A stretch of 64,000 nucleotides of DNA from Carnegiea gigantea (GCA_029747015.1 JAKOGI010001351.1:190000-253999); one strand, 5' to 3'. Shown: positions 23,561 through 35,275, counted from the stretch's first letter. The notes: generated from the letters alone by a model not told the origin. Translations and numbers: made by a program.

Positions 23561-24329
23561 ATGCTTTTAAGGAGATCATGCTAAGTAATACATTAGTCCT
23601 ACATTTGCTTGATTGCAGCAACAAGTCATAAAATCACGTGGGATTTTTAATGTAGGTTGCAAGGTAGGACCTAATGGCTTGTAATGAGACCAAATGACAA
23701 CTACCAGGCAGTAAAATTTTGTTGGTAGCAGTGATGATTACGTCGTCGGCCTAGTTTTTCTGCTTTCACGGAATTCGTTATGACAATTATATTGCGAAAC
23801 CATGCACCACCCCACTGGTTACAATCTTAGTCACTCATGCTTAAGTTTTCAAGTTCAAATCCCTAGACGTACAAATTGCACAAACTGCAAGCTTGTTGCC
23901 CTTTTCATCATTATTTTTAAAGCTTTTCGATTTTGAACGCTTTTAAAACTTTTGTTTGAATTCTTGTGCACTAAGAAAACATTTTATTTGCGAACTGATT
24001 ATTGGAAATTCAAGTATAGTGTTGCATTCCCCTCAGATGGTTAGGTAATTATCTTCACTGAGCGACAATGCATTAGGCATGCAATCATATGATTAGTCCT
24101 ACAATCACTAATTTGGTGTCAACAACAGCCCCCACTTTTGCCGAAAATGTTAGGATGAAGGGCAAGTTATGTGAATGTCATGCAAAATGCATTCAGACGC
24201 AGGAGTTAATACAAGAGCACTTTAAGCAATAAGTCTCACCTTATAAGACAAGTCCTATTTTGAGGAAAAATATGTTGAAAGTTTTGGAATCTCGTCAGCA
24301 AGAAAGGGTTTTGAAAAGTTCGGGTTCTA

Positions 24330-24560
24330 TATCTCACACTAGCAGACCGACATCTCACTGAGAAGAGTAAAATGATTTTATGGTTTGACAGTATCACACT
24401 AATTTCTTTTTTTAAAAAAAAATTTACTGCTTGACAGTCTCACATCGGTAAAGATTTGAGGTTGGATGGTCCGACACCAACAAAAGTTTATAATAATAAA
24501 AAATTTGGTGCTTGATGGTCTTACACTAATAAAAATTTTAGGGCTTTATGATCTGATGCA
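24330..24560. repeat. Degenerate ~50-bp repeat
   Basis: A motif of the form TTGACAGTCTCACACTAATAAAAATTT recurs about four times with much variation (near 24390, 24430, 24470 and 24520). It is within the non-coding part of the caulimovirid-like segment. Its role is not clear. Confidence 0.45.
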
Positions 24561-25389
24561 TACAAAGCCTCAAGCCAACACTTGGCTACACCCTCATCTA
24601 TACCAAAATCACAACTAACCTCCCATGGTCAAGAAGGTCACTGTTCCAGCATTACATCCAGGTTTGACTTGGCGTCTCACCACCCAAACAATGTCCAATT
24701 TGATCGTTCCTTACATTTTCATGAAGCTCAAGGCATCAACCTTAGGATAATGCAATAATTTTCTGAATTAAGTTGCATTTTTCATAGTGTGTTGAAAACT
24801 GAAAACTGAAACCCCTATGGTGCTGGTTTTGATTGGTAAACTTGCTGAATTTGGGTTAAGTTTGAATTTGACCTAACAAGGCATAATCAATACTGGTATA
24901 AGTTTTGCTAGTCCCTAAGATGTATATTTTATCCGCATGTGGTAAAACTTGGCATTGAAATGTAAATTTGGGAGAAATGGCCATCATAGGAAGTGTGTGC
25001 ACAAAATGTCAGTCTTGGAGAAATTTGGATTTTGCCTTTTTTGAGGTGGTAGCAGTTGTAATCCTTATGATTACTTAATATGGAGTGAATCTACACATAC
25101 CAAGGAGAAGGGTCCAAGTAGCAAAACCCGCATTGATGGAATAGAGACTTCTAGAAGCTTTGTAGAAGTTAGGGAAGGGATCTTGGAAATATACGGGTCA
25201 TTATGGTTGTGACTCTAAAAGGCTGAATCTTTCCACTATTAGATAGACAGAAGACAACATACCAAAACGTGATGTACTTTTTTAATGGAACTCAAAAATA
25301 TCCATAAGGATTCTAATAGAAGGAGAAATCCATTATAGCAGCAATGACATTTATTTTGGATTTACTCCTTTTTCAGTAGAAGTTCTGCT

Positions 25390-26208
25390 TTGATGATCAC
25401 CATTGGCAAGCTCGCGACTTAAGCTATCTACCACATAAATTTTCATTCCTTGTATAGGTTTAATAGAGAACGAAAACCAGCGAAACCATAATTACCAATG
25501 TAGAAGTCGCTTTTAGGCTTGCTTGTTTGATAAATTCTTTTTCACAAAACTAAGTATTTGTTTGCAATAACTTCAAATAACAACAAAAGTTTTCAGGGCT
25601 AAAAAGATTAAGGACTTTTCAATTTTTCTTATGCTTATAAGGATTTCTTTTTCTATCGTGGGATAGTTGCATTTTGCTTTATTGAAACTTCTACTATAAT
25701 ATTTACAGAGCTTTTTTCCTCATTTTGGTTTTGAGTGCTACACTCCAATGCTCATTGCCAGCATCTATCTCAAGAATTAAATCATCTCCTTCATTATGCA
25801 AATTAAGAACATGAAGATTTTTGCACATTGTTTTGAAGTTTTGAACAATCCTTGAATTGCTAGGAATCCATGTCTAACTTACTTCTTTTTTGAGTTTCTA
25901 CTACAATGGTTTTTTAAATTTTGCTAGGTCCTTAATGGAATTTGAACCCTAGGTAAGGCATAGAGAAACCTTCATAATTGCTTCCTATCTTCAATCTTAT
26001 CTTCAATTTTTCAGGAAAATTTTCTATTTTTTCAAGGATATGTTTTTTTGCAGGATGATTTGTTCAACTTTTGTCTCTAGACGTAAAAATTAGATCTCTT
26101 ATTCAAGATAAATGTACTTATTCTTGCCAAGGATAATATCATTCTCAATACATCTTTGGGTGATAGCTAAGACATTATCTTTGTGTTTTTCTATGGACTT
26201 GAAAAAGA
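25390..26208 (-). pseudogene. Caulimovirid reverse transcriptase C-terminus and RNase H (broken)
   Basis: Minus-strand translation in shifting frames gives the end of the RT thumb region and then an RNase H with the order typical of caulimovirids: an ILEIDAGNEHW-like first catalytic segment near 25770, a YYSRSFNKA segment near 25680, a NYPTIEKEIL-like segment near 25650 and a KKNLSN-like segment near 25540. The C-terminal conserved tail is near 25410. Several stops and frameshifts interrupt it. It joins directly, across the CACTA element, to the RT part at 32729-33110. Confidence 0.8.
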
Positions 26209-26239
26209 CAACACTACTAAAAAAGAGCAAAATAACAAC

Positions 26240-26500
26240 GAAAACAGGCGACGGAATAAATTTCCGTTGCCATTGGTGACGGAAATGCCGACGAAAATAG
26301 GGAAAAATAAAAAACAGAATCTACAATGAGGTGGTGACGGAAATTCTATCGCTCATCTGCATAAACAGTGATTGGCGACGGAATATCCATCGCTCAAAAA
26401 ACAGATTAATTAGTTTTTAGGTGGCGACGAAATTTCCGCCGCCACACAACCTTGAAAATTTAATTATTCAAGGTGGTCGTGGAAATTCCGTCGCCCAATT
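26240..26500. repeat. Left sub-terminal repeats of the CACTA element
   Basis: About six direct and inverted copies of a GGCGACGGAAATT / AATTTCCGTCGCC motif occur within 260 bases, spaced about 40 bases apart. In CACTA elements such repeats bind the second element protein (TNPA in En/Spm). They are GC-rich in an otherwise AT-rich element. Confidence 0.85.
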
Positions 26501-26539
26501 CTTTTAAAGAAATCAGATCTGGTTTCTTTTGAACCATTT

Positions 26540-26700
26540 TGCAACTATCACCTGAGAGGGGGGAGAGAGAGCGACCACGAGAGAAGAGCAAAGCCCCTTG
26601 CCGCCGCCGCCGCCGGTGCCCCCGGTTGCCACCGGTCACGCCGTCGGTTCCCCTTGTGCTGCTTGCCACCTTCTTCCCCAATTTCTAGCCTCATTTGGGT
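26540..26700 (+). other. GC-rich leader with CCG repeat in the CACTA element
   Basis: A short GC-rich tract with a GAGA run and a (CCG)n run near 26600 lies just inside the sub-terminal repeats. It may be the promoter and 5' untranslated region of the element. The following 26700-28040 is AT-rich, intron-like DNA in which I see no coding sequence. Confidence 0.4.
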
Positions 26701-28046
26701 ATATTTTCTAACTCTAGATTTAGTTTTAACTACTACAAGTTATGGTTTTGGTAGTTGAAAATATGTTGTTAGTGTATGTTTATATTGAATTGTTAGATGT
26801 GTATTGAGTAATTGCTTCAATTTGATTGAAATTATGCATTATTGTAATTGAGGGTTTAGGATTGTATAAGATTAGTAGTTTTGTTTGCCAGAGAAGATTT
26901 AGTAGAAATAAAAATTTATGTGAAGTAATTATGTAAAAATTTGTGGAAGTTGTAGTGGGTGATTTGCAAGAATTGAAATATGTGTGAAGGAATTGTGTAA
27001 AATCAGTAAGAGTTGTACTGAGTGATTACAAGGGTTTACTGTGAATTGAAATTAATACTAATACAATGTACTTAATTATATATATATTTTAGTAAACATA
27101 TCTATCTATATATATAATTATACTTAAAATTGAGTGATTATACATTGGTTTGACACTTGGCAATCACTATTAGTTATATCTTTTTTCTTTTAATTATATC
27201 ATAGAATTGAAGTGCTCATCAATGCTCATGACATTAAATAATTATATATTTTTTAAGTTTAAATTAAATAGTTATATCAATGTGCAAATATTTGGATATT
27301 AAAATATGAGTCTCTAAAACGCATATATCCTCTTATAATCAATTTATCTATTGGATTTAAGGCTTTTCTATCTCTTGTGTCCAAGTGAAATATTAGAAAA
27401 ACAAGAAAAAGATTAAGATGTGTGTGACCTTAAAATCTCTTTCCAAAGTTATGTTAACAAATTATTGTATTTTGCATTAGAAAATATTTTTAGTGTACTT
27501 ATCATTACAGTAGGACTACTACTGGTTTCTTAACTATTTTTTTTTTCTCTCTCTTTATAACTATTATAAGTGGATTTCAATGGAGTTGCATTTCAAATTT
27601 CGTGCTATATAATTGTTGAATCTAATCATATTCCAAGAGTTATTAGCATTACTGCTATTCATGCTTGGATTGTTTTAATAAGGGTCTATGGCATATCTCT
27701 ACATACATTAATTCGATAAATTCATTACCATTATGTCTTGATTTATTTCTTCTCTCTTCATGACATTCTTTTATTTGTCATCCAAATAATGCAAAATTCC
27801 TTCAATTTCACCACATTCTTGTGACTGAATCAAATGTAAAGAAATTGTAAAGGATATAAAAAAATATCATTACTAAATATGATATAACATGTCTTTCATC
27901 AAAAAAATATTAACAATATGTGGGAAGCACAAATATAACACTAGTATGTGTAATACATAAGTGAGAAATGATGTTAAATATTATTGTGTAAATTGAAATT
28001 AATACTAATTCAATGACTTTTATAAATATTATTGCTTGAGCAGAAT

Positions 28047-29936
28047 ATGAGTGGCCCACCACATCGTTCATGGATGTATAATAGATTATATTACCTGATC
28101 GTAATGGTTACACAGAAAAATTTCTAAATAGGATAAATCAATTTGATGCATTTGCACGTAGGCAAGCAGACTTCCAAAGTGGGGGGAAATAGAGATGTCC
28201 ATGGTCAAAATGTAAAAATAGAGTGTGCTTAACACCCAATGAGGTAAAGATGCACCTGATGTATAAGGGTTTTGTGAAAGGATATTGGTATTGAATAAGT
28301 CATAGAGAAGTAGAACCTCAATAATATGATTTTGGGTATTCTACTAGAGAAATGGGCAAAGCTGGTGGTTCAAGTCAAACAAATTATGCCCACAATTAAT
28401 GCTACATAGATCATATGGAGTCCATGATTGGTGATGTTATGTTGACACTTGAAAATATAAGGATTCAGGAGGGATGCAGTTCTCAAGAACCATTCTATAA
28501 TATAGTTCAAGCTATTCAACAACCCTTATATGATGGTTGTACAACCCACAGTAAGCTCTCTGCTGCTGTTCGGCTATTGAGTATCAAATTTAATTATAAT
28601 ATGACACAAAACTATTTCATTGAAGTTGTTCAGTTAATGAAAGAGATATGTCCTCCTAATAATCGCATGCCAAATAACTATGGCCAGACGAAGAAGCTTA
28701 TTAAAGATCTCAACAACACGTGATACACATTGATTGTTGCTATAAAGGGTGTATGCTCTTTTTTAAGGAGGACTCAAACCTCGATGCATGCAAGTTTTGC
28801 GGGAATTTGACATGGAAGAGGCAAAGGTCGCAGCAAAGGAATCAAAGGCCATTGCCATATGCAAGGATGCATTACTTGCCATTGAAACCTCGACTGCAGA
28901 GGTTGTATGCATCAAGAAGCACGGCAGAGCACATGTGATGGCATTATGAACATCGACGGAAGGATGGTGTTTTAAGTCATCCATCAGATGGTGCAGCATG
29001 GAAACATTTCGATAACAAGTATCCCAATTTTGCTGCAGAGCCTCGAAATGTTAGACTTGGTTTATGTGCTAATAGATTTAATCCTTACACATTATCCTCA
29101 AGATCTTATTCCATTTGGCCGGTGGTGATGACACCTTATAACCTTCCCCCTGAAATGTGTATGACCACACCATTTATGTTCCTTACTTGTGTAATCCCCG
29201 ACCCTAAAAATCCCAAAAACAAAATAAATGTATATTTATAATCGCTTATTGATGAGTTGAAGGAGTTGTGGGATGTTGGGATTGTAACGTATAACATATG
29301 TATGGGTGATATTGAGAATAATTATTATGGCATACTGAAAGATATCATCGAACTAAAGTATGTGGCTGAACCATTAAAAAGATGTGTGCTGTTCAATTAT
29401 GAGTTATTTGATCCCACATTAAATCATAGGGCACGACCTCATAAACTAAAAGCAAACTTATTGAGGTTCATTGCACAAGGAGGGAGAGAAAGTACGATTC
29501 ATTCATCTTTCCCAACACGACATCATAAGTATACTTCATGCCACATCTGGATCGCTCAAAAGATAGAGCCAATTGGCTTGTCGTCATACCAACCAAAGCC
29601 GAGGTGGATGTGCAGTACACTCTACCTATTGCTTACCAACAAATGGTGATGATGACACTTGGTGAACCTACGAATGATGTTATCCCTACGTTATTAGTGG
29701 ATGAAAGTGCACCACCAAAAGATGCTAATGATGATTTGGATTTTTCATTTATTCAAGTGAATGACGACATAGATGAGACAGAAGGGGACGACAGTGATGA
29801 AGAGGGTGAGTGGGATGATGGGAATGACACAGAAGAAGAAGAGGGAGATATTCATTTATATGATGATGAAGACGATGAAGATGATGATAATAAGAATCGT
29901 GATGAGGATGTTGATGAAGATGAATCAGACAATTAA
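28047..29936 (+). pseudogene. tnp2: TNP2-type CACTA transposase, internally deleted
   Basis: The ATG at 28047 begins MSGPPHRSWMYNRLY, the start of the Transpos_assoc domain. A KMHLMYKGFVKGYWY-like end is near 28250, in shifting frames. Then comes the TNP2 body: QPLYDGCTTHSKLSA (near 28530), a cysteine motif with GCMLFF and CKFCG (28749-28805), HPSDGAAWKHFDNKYPNFA (28980-29035) and EPRNVRLGLC. At about 29300 the frame jumps from the N-terminal half to the C-terminal ENNYYGILKDIIEL segment, so the region that normally holds the DDE catalytic core is gone. The C-terminus is a long Asp/Glu tract (about 29760-29930). A frameshift near 28715, a TGA at 28936, a TAA near 29237 and a shift near 29530 break it further. 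Confidence 0.88.
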
Positions 29937-30118
29937 ATGCTTACAAAATGTTACGCACTTCATTACTTAGTTTTGTAATCCACATGTGTACTCATGTACT
30001 TGTATTATATGTGTTCAAATGTATTTGCTGTTCTGCCTATTGTATTGTGTAATTAAATTGTTGCTATATACAATCGTTATTTATGTTTGTGTTTATATTT
30101 GTTGTGAACCATTTCAGG

Positions 30119-32037
30119 TATGGATTCCACCCCACATCGAGGGGAATCCCCTATTCGAGGTTAAGGAAGAGGACATAGGAGTTCTAGCGAACATCCTATC
30201 GTAATGGATATTGGTTCACCTTTCCCCCAAACCCCTCACATGTCGGGTGCATTAGGAACAATCCCAACTTAATTTGGGAATGTTCCTATGGGGCAGGTAC
30301 CTCCTCATATGCTATACGCCCCTACTCCGCCATTTATTACCCAACAATTTGCATATAACATTGCAAGCAACATAACTTTTGCCACCACTAGCACCCCCAC
30401 TCCCCAACCCGTCGACCCTAACTCCTACCAGTCCCAACAAAACATTGGAACTGGAGATGCTCATCCACAACTTAGTCACGGAAGCACCAAAACAAAAACA
30501 ATTATTGTGCCAAATGGTAACGGGTAAGTGAAATATTGTTATGTGTTTGTCATTGCAATTATCTAGCATTGTGTCATATTAATTTGATGTTTTTGCTACA
30601 TTAGGTTCATTCCAAATGACGATGCTGTTAGCAGGATTTCTCAGATCTTCCAAGGCAAGTATAATGCACCTTGGCCTACTTAGGGAAAAGTGCCTAGACA
30701 TGTTCGAGATTTGTGGTTAGAGAGTTCAAGGTAAGTAAAGGACTACATATTAAGACTTCTTACAAGGCTCCGGTTCATTTATAAGACATTATTTGATGTG
30801 TGTGTCATTTACTACGGTGCAGAAGTCATTCACTTGGGATCCTATGTATGAGGATCGTATCAAGAAGAATTTTAAAAACAGAGGCAATGCACATTTGAGG
30901 GACTTCCTTGCCAAAGCAAGGAAACATAACAAGAAGCCTCTGTGGCTCTGTGATTAGGTATGGAAAGGACTCTAAGAGAATTGGGCGAATGAATCATACA
31001 AAAAATTATGTGAAAAAGCTCAAAAAGAATCGCTTGGTGATCCCCAGAGTCTTGGGCCATCTCTTCATACCTGCGGCTCAATCCCTATACATGAGCATAG
31101 GAGATGTCTGGTATCAAACCGTAAATCTTACAACATTGTTTTACTTATTTGTTTCCTTGTGGTATTTAACGTGTTTTCCTGAATTTGTCTAATTTGTACA
31201 TAGAGGTAAGAACTTGGGACGGGTCCCACCATTATTGAGTTGTTCACCCGCGCTCACAGACTTAGAGGCAAACCAGATAAACCTTGGGTTGGTAGGAAAT
31301 CACAACAAACTTACGTAAGTTATTCTCAATAATTAATCGTATGTTGTGATTCATATATTTTTATTACAGCTAACATATTTGATGTTTTGCAAATGTTGTG
31401 ATATTATAGGAGTCCTTTGAACAAGAATTGCAGAAAATCATCAACTCTCAAGGGACCTCGCAGGACAACTCCCAAGATCCATCTCAACTGCTTCTAAACC
31501 CAAATGAGTTGTGGGTGAAGGCCTGCACAAACAGAAAGGGCCGTATTTATGGCATTGGAGATGAGATGATCAACATCAGCGAATCCCCCTACTTTAGTCC
31601 CTTTTAGCGAGTCGGTATACTAAACGTTAACTTTAATTTCAATCGTTAAAGTGAAAAATATCCACATTGTCATTTTAGGTTAAGTTACATTATTCTCAGT
31701 ACATTCTTATTATATACACATGGTTTTTAGTAGGTATAGGTCTAACCGCATCTCAGCAGGAGCTACATGATTTGAGAGAGAAGGTGGCCACCATCGGGAG
31801 TGAGCTTACCACACAAGCTGAGATGTATCGGACAACGATGGAGAGACATAAGAGTCCAGAGGAGTCTAACCAAATGTTGAGCCAAACTATGCTGAGTATG
31901 AATCACCAAATTCAAGCTTTCTTCCAAACGCAACATCCTTTAGTTCGGGATCGCAACATGTCGTCCCTACCCGTCCACAGCATGATGAAGAGAATGAGGA
32001 TGAGGACGAGGACGATGAGTATGATCTTGATGATTGA
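30119..32037 (+). pseudogene. Second CACTA gene, Transposase_24 (Ptta/En/Spm) type, multi-exon, broken
   Basis: A Pro/Thr-rich N-terminal exon (30288-30525) ends at a GTAAG. Later exon-like pieces give an FKNRGNAHLRDFLAKARK-like segment (30870-30930), a GSIPIHEHRRCL segment (about 31075-31110), an LGRVPPLL segment (31213-31240) and an NRKGRIYGIGDEM segment (31533-31570). A coiled-coil-like tail follows (31765-31940) and then a short acidic end in another frame (TGA at about 32035). These match, in order, the Transposase_24 family found as the second gene of plant CACTA elements. GT...AG sites between pieces fit introns. In-frame stops and shifts (for example near 30260 and 30955) make it non-functional. 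Confidence 0.75.
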
Positions 32038-32389
32038 TCCCTGATTATGAGTTGCTTATTTCTTCCCCTGTCTATTGCCTGCTTCCTGTATACATGAATA
32101 TATTTGCGTTGTCGCTACTTTTCTATTGCCTATGTGTGGCTATGTTGAGAACTACTATAACTTTGTTTTGTGAATTGGGTTGTATGTGATGTATGATGAC
32201 ACACTTGAGTTACTTTGGTTTGAATGTGATGTTTGAGTTGTTTGTGAACTGGGAATTATTGAGAATGCTTCAAGTGAATCAGTTGTATAGAATGGGTTCA
32301 TCAATACCCTCAATGTGTTTTCTTATAGGAAAACAAATGTATTGTATTTGGAGTTCTTCAAAATACAATTTTTTTATTAAAAAAACCAA

Positions 32390-32700
32390 AAAATAGCGAC
32401 GGATAGGCGACAAAAAGCTGCAGATGGCGACGAAAATAAGAATCCGTCACCATTAGTGACGGATATTCAGTAGACCAATCCATCGCTGAGGGCGACGGAT
32501 TATCAATTCCATTGCCAATTGGCGTAGTTTTTGTTCCCGCCAAATTGTAATGTCCGTCGCCACCTAGCGACGGATCCCAAATTTCCGTCGCTGAATCCTG
32601 AGTGACGACCCATATTGTGACTTCTGTGTGCCGTCACCAGTTCTGTCGCTGATTTAAAATTTTCATCGCAGATTTACTGTTTTCTGTTGCTGATTCCGTC
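32390..32700. repeat. Right sub-terminal repeats of the CACTA element
   Basis: GGCGACGAAAAT, GTGACGGATATTC, GGCGACGGATTATC, TCCGTCGCCACC, GCGACGGATCCC and similar motifs occur about eight times in both orientations. They mirror the left set but with GGAT in place of GGAAAT in most units. Confidence 0.85.
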
Positions 32701-32728
32701 TCTATATGACCTTTTTTTGGTAGTGCAA

Positions 32729-33110
32729 GGATATCATCAATATAAACTAGACAGCAGTTACTTAAATTTTTGAATATCCATTCCTCTTTAAAATATTTTG
32801 GGTCCATTTTTAAGACCAAATGGCATTACTATCCACTCATAATGTCCTCGTGGGGCATTAAAAGGAGTTAAAGTAATGCTTTCTTTATCCATTTTTATTT
32901 GTCAATATTCGCTTTTGCACTTTATTTTTAAGAACCAAGAGGCTTCTTGAAGTCTATTGAGTAGAACTACTTTGTTAGGAATATAATAACCATCAAAGAC
33001 AATATTATCGTTCAACTTTTTGTAATTGATTACCATTCTTGCTTTTTCTCTTTTTTCTTTAGTCTGATTTCTTACCATGAAAGTGGGACCAGTGATGACT
33101 CTTACTGTTC
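32729..33110 (-). pseudogene. Caulimovirid reverse transcriptase, N-terminal and palm part (broken)
   Basis: Minus-strand translation shows the RT segments in order: KARMVINYKKLND near 33040, FDGYYIPNK near 32990, a [20 protein letters not shown] segment near 32830, and the catalytic YIDDIL box near 32740. Several stops and one shift interrupt them. The CACTA element sits only a few codons after YIDDIL; RT resumes at 26208. The motif set and missing integrase point to a caulimovirid rather than a Ty3/gypsy RT. Confidence 0.85.
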
Positions 33111-33399
33111 CTGATTAACGTGGGGCTAATGATGACTCTTACTATTTGTAATTAACTATTTATCCAAAAGCTCTTGGTTTTGTTTGTCAAATTCTTGGAT
33201 ATCATGGTGTGTATACGTCATTTGTTTGACTCTTATAATAGTCCTAGAATTTAACAAAGTGGCTTTTGTAAGTGTCTTATATTTATCGTAAAACTTAAGA
33301 GGATTATTAAAGTGAAGTGCTTTTCATAATTGCTCTTGTCGTTAAGCAATCTCCTCTTTAATGGATAACTTAAGTAGTGAGATTTTTAGTGCTAGCTCA

Positions 33400-33775
33400 C
33401 ATTATGCAGGTGTTATGTTTTCACTACACTAGCTGCGTGTAAACTCAATCTTATGGTAAGTGCACGCTTTATTTAATTTATTAATAGTAACAGAGTGATC
33501 ATTTATTGTTAATATTATTTGGTTATATAGCCTCTCAAAATTATTTTCAATAGTCACATCACGAGAGGATTGATCAGTAGTCTATAGAATTGGTATAATG
33601 TGTTAGACTCCTCTTATTTCTATAGATGACCCTTCTCTGGCTCCATTGTTGCTCATTTACGCTATTATCAGTTATCCTTACTAGTAAAGGATTCTTCACT
33701 TTTTTCAGCATCAATTCTGGAATTAAGGATCTTTTTCCAAAACAGACATGAAACCACTATCAATGTAGGTACACA
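33400..33775 (-). pseudogene. Caulimovirid aspartic protease remnant
   Basis: An IDSG active-site remnant lies near 33755-33765, followed by a segment with VRITDN near 33680 and a NNFERLYN segment near 33530. Order and spacing fit the protease that precedes RT in caulimovirid polyproteins. Frameshifts are frequent, so it is recognised by pieces only. Confidence 0.65.
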
Positions 33776-34235
33776 ATTATATTTATTATATCCCTCTAAG
33801 CATACATTTATGGGATATAGATGCTCTTAGGATTTGTACTAGTGACTGGGTAGCATATTTCCATGGTCATATTTTTTACAATTCATCCTCATAGATAATA
33901 ATTCTTGTTTTGTGGAACAGTCCAAACCAAACACAATTAATTAACTTAGTTAATTTCAATTTAATGAAGTTGGGTGCTAGTAAGTGCTTAACATGTATAT
34001 CATTTTAAAGTTATTTTGCTACATATTTAGGGAAAATTATATCCTTTATGTGATAATTTATATTCCTTTTCCCATTTTACGCTCGGGTATGGTTCTTTTC
34101 TGTGCTTTGCAGGCTTTTGGACCTTTTTGCCCTTGTTTTGACCCTAAATTGAGCATACTTTGACTCACCATGGATGCCCCTGAATTGCCATGCCCATGAA
34201 GCAAGAGAAGAACAGAAAAACGTTGAGTCAGCCAA

Positions 34236-34273
34236 CACCACGGTTGGCCCGTGGTGCATGCCACGGACCGTGG
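34236..34273. promoter_or_regulatory. GC-rich double palindrome upstream of the TATA box
   Basis: CACCACGG and CCGTGGTG form a perfect 8-bp inverted repeat around a 5-base loop (34236-34256). It is followed by CCACGG-A-CCGTGG (34261-34273), a second perfect palindrome. They lie 65-105 bases upstream of the TATA box in AT-rich DNA, the position of a promoter element. Confidence 0.5.
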
Positions 34274-34338
34274 TGAGCATGTAACAGCGAGCCTGTTCAT
34301 TTCCCCTCATTGTATGGCTGAGATTGATTTGGTTTTCC

Positions 34339-34348
34339 TATAAATAGG
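34339..34348 (+). promoter_or_regulatory. TATA box of the solo LTR
   Basis: CCTATAAATAGGGC is a strong plant TATA box. A transcript start would be expected near 34375, just before the CT-rich leader. Confidence 0.6.
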
Positions 34349-35275
34349 GCATCCCTCGGCTGCTGAAATGCACAATTCCCAGCATTCCATTCTCCCTTCC
34401 TCTCTTAGATTAAATTAGATTAGAGGGAGAGAGAGATAGAGTTGAAGTGAAGATCTCAAGGATTCCATCCCGGGTTTGCAATCGATAGATTCAAGCGCGA
34501 TTTTTGGCTGAGCAATTCTTCTCTCTTTTCTTCTCTTTCCTCTTTAGATTTATTATTTTAGAGTAGTTAGTTATTTAATCTTTAATCATCTGTGAGCAGT
34601 TTTCTTTTACCTAGGAATTTTGTTAGTTTATGAAAGTATAGTTGGATCATGTTTTAGTTTATTCAATTGTGCTTATCTTCATGATTGGTTTGATTTCGTT
34701 CTATCAAGTGTTTGATATGTTGTGAGTTGATTTTTGGCCAAAATTTGCTTGCACAATTGAAACAATCGAGTGAACATTCGAAAGACGACATTTGGTTGTT
34801 GGACTGCTTATTAGAACCTATCGTTGCATCATCCCGAAAGAGAGATTGTCAAGTTGGGAGGACTCGAATTAAGTAATTGAAAATATTAAAATTGGATTAA
34901 GTCAAATTAGCTTGAAAGAGTGACATTTGCTTAATTTAAGAAAATTTAGTTGATTTCGAAAGAATAGACTGAATTTCTGTGTAGATTGCAATTCCTCGAA
35001 ATTAACTAATTAAAGAAAGGCACGTGTTTATCATTTTGATTCAATTCCCTTTCATAACTATATGAATTCCTATCCATTTTTCCTCAATTGATTTAGAATT
35101 AGTATATTAGAAATTGTTAATTCGAAACCATTTGAATTTGGATTCGCTTAGCATATCTTAAGGGATTATAACCCAGTAGTTTCACTTAATCTTTGTGGGA
35201 TCGACCTTCAGCATCTAAAACGCCAGCGTGCGCTTGCGGCTGTATTAGGTGCTGCATTTCAATTTGACATTAAAA

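Larger units (their letters stand above)
23035..26211 (-). mobile_element. Endogenous caulimovirid (pararetrovirus) copy, downstream half
   Basis: The minus strand continues from the CACTA insertion with the end of a caulimovirid-type reverse transcriptase, RNase H (to about 25390) and then about 2.3 kb without a clear gene, holding a TATA box. The frame has many stops and shifts, so this is an old inactive copy. Caulimovirids are plant DNA viruses that replicate by reverse transcription and lack integrase; endogenous copies are common in plants. The left end abuts Athila LTR4. Genus is not assigned. Confidence 0.8.
26212..32725 (+). mobile_element. CACTA (En/Spm) transposon, 6.5 kb, defective
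   Basis: The ends are CACTACTAAAAAA at the left and the inverted TTTTTTGGTAGTG at the right (12 of 13 match). A 3-bp target duplication CAA flanks it (26209-26211 and 32726-32728), as is usual for CACTA elements. Both ends carry sub-terminal GGCGACGGA/TCCGTCGCC repeats. Inside are remnants of the two CACTA genes on the plus strand: a TNP2-type transposase lacking its catalytic middle and a Transposase_24-type second gene. It cannot move by itself but keeps both ends. Confidence 0.93.
32726..33950 (-). mobile_element. Endogenous caulimovirid copy, upstream half
   Basis: The continuation of the same pararetrovirus beyond the CACTA insertion. In minus-strand order it holds a protease remnant (33775 to 33400), a gap of weak similarity, then RT (33110 to 32729). 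Upstream of 33775 I see no recognisable coat or movement protein, and the copy seems truncated near 33950, where LTR-like DNA begins. Confidence 0.78.
33990..35275 (+). repeat. Probable solo LTR with promoter
   Basis: This segment has LTR organisation: a GC-rich palindrome near 34236-34273, a TATA box at 34339, a GAGA-rich leader (34420-34440) and a long AT-rich 3' half. It ends in GTGGGATCGACCTTC and CAATTTGACA, the style of many plant Ty3/gypsy LTR 3' ends. No PBS or internal region follows. Start and end are uncertain by some tens of bases and no clear target duplication was found. The family is not identified. Confidence 0.5.

Noticed and set aside
23840..23880. tRNA-like B-box (GTTCAAATCCC) suggesting a SINE or tRNA gene
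   Set aside because: No matching A-box at the right distance and no cloverleaf could be made by eye.
26460..26681. Basic minus-strand frame of 73 codons in the CACTA left end
   Set aside because: It crosses sub-terminal repeats and a CCG run and is opposite to the element's genes.
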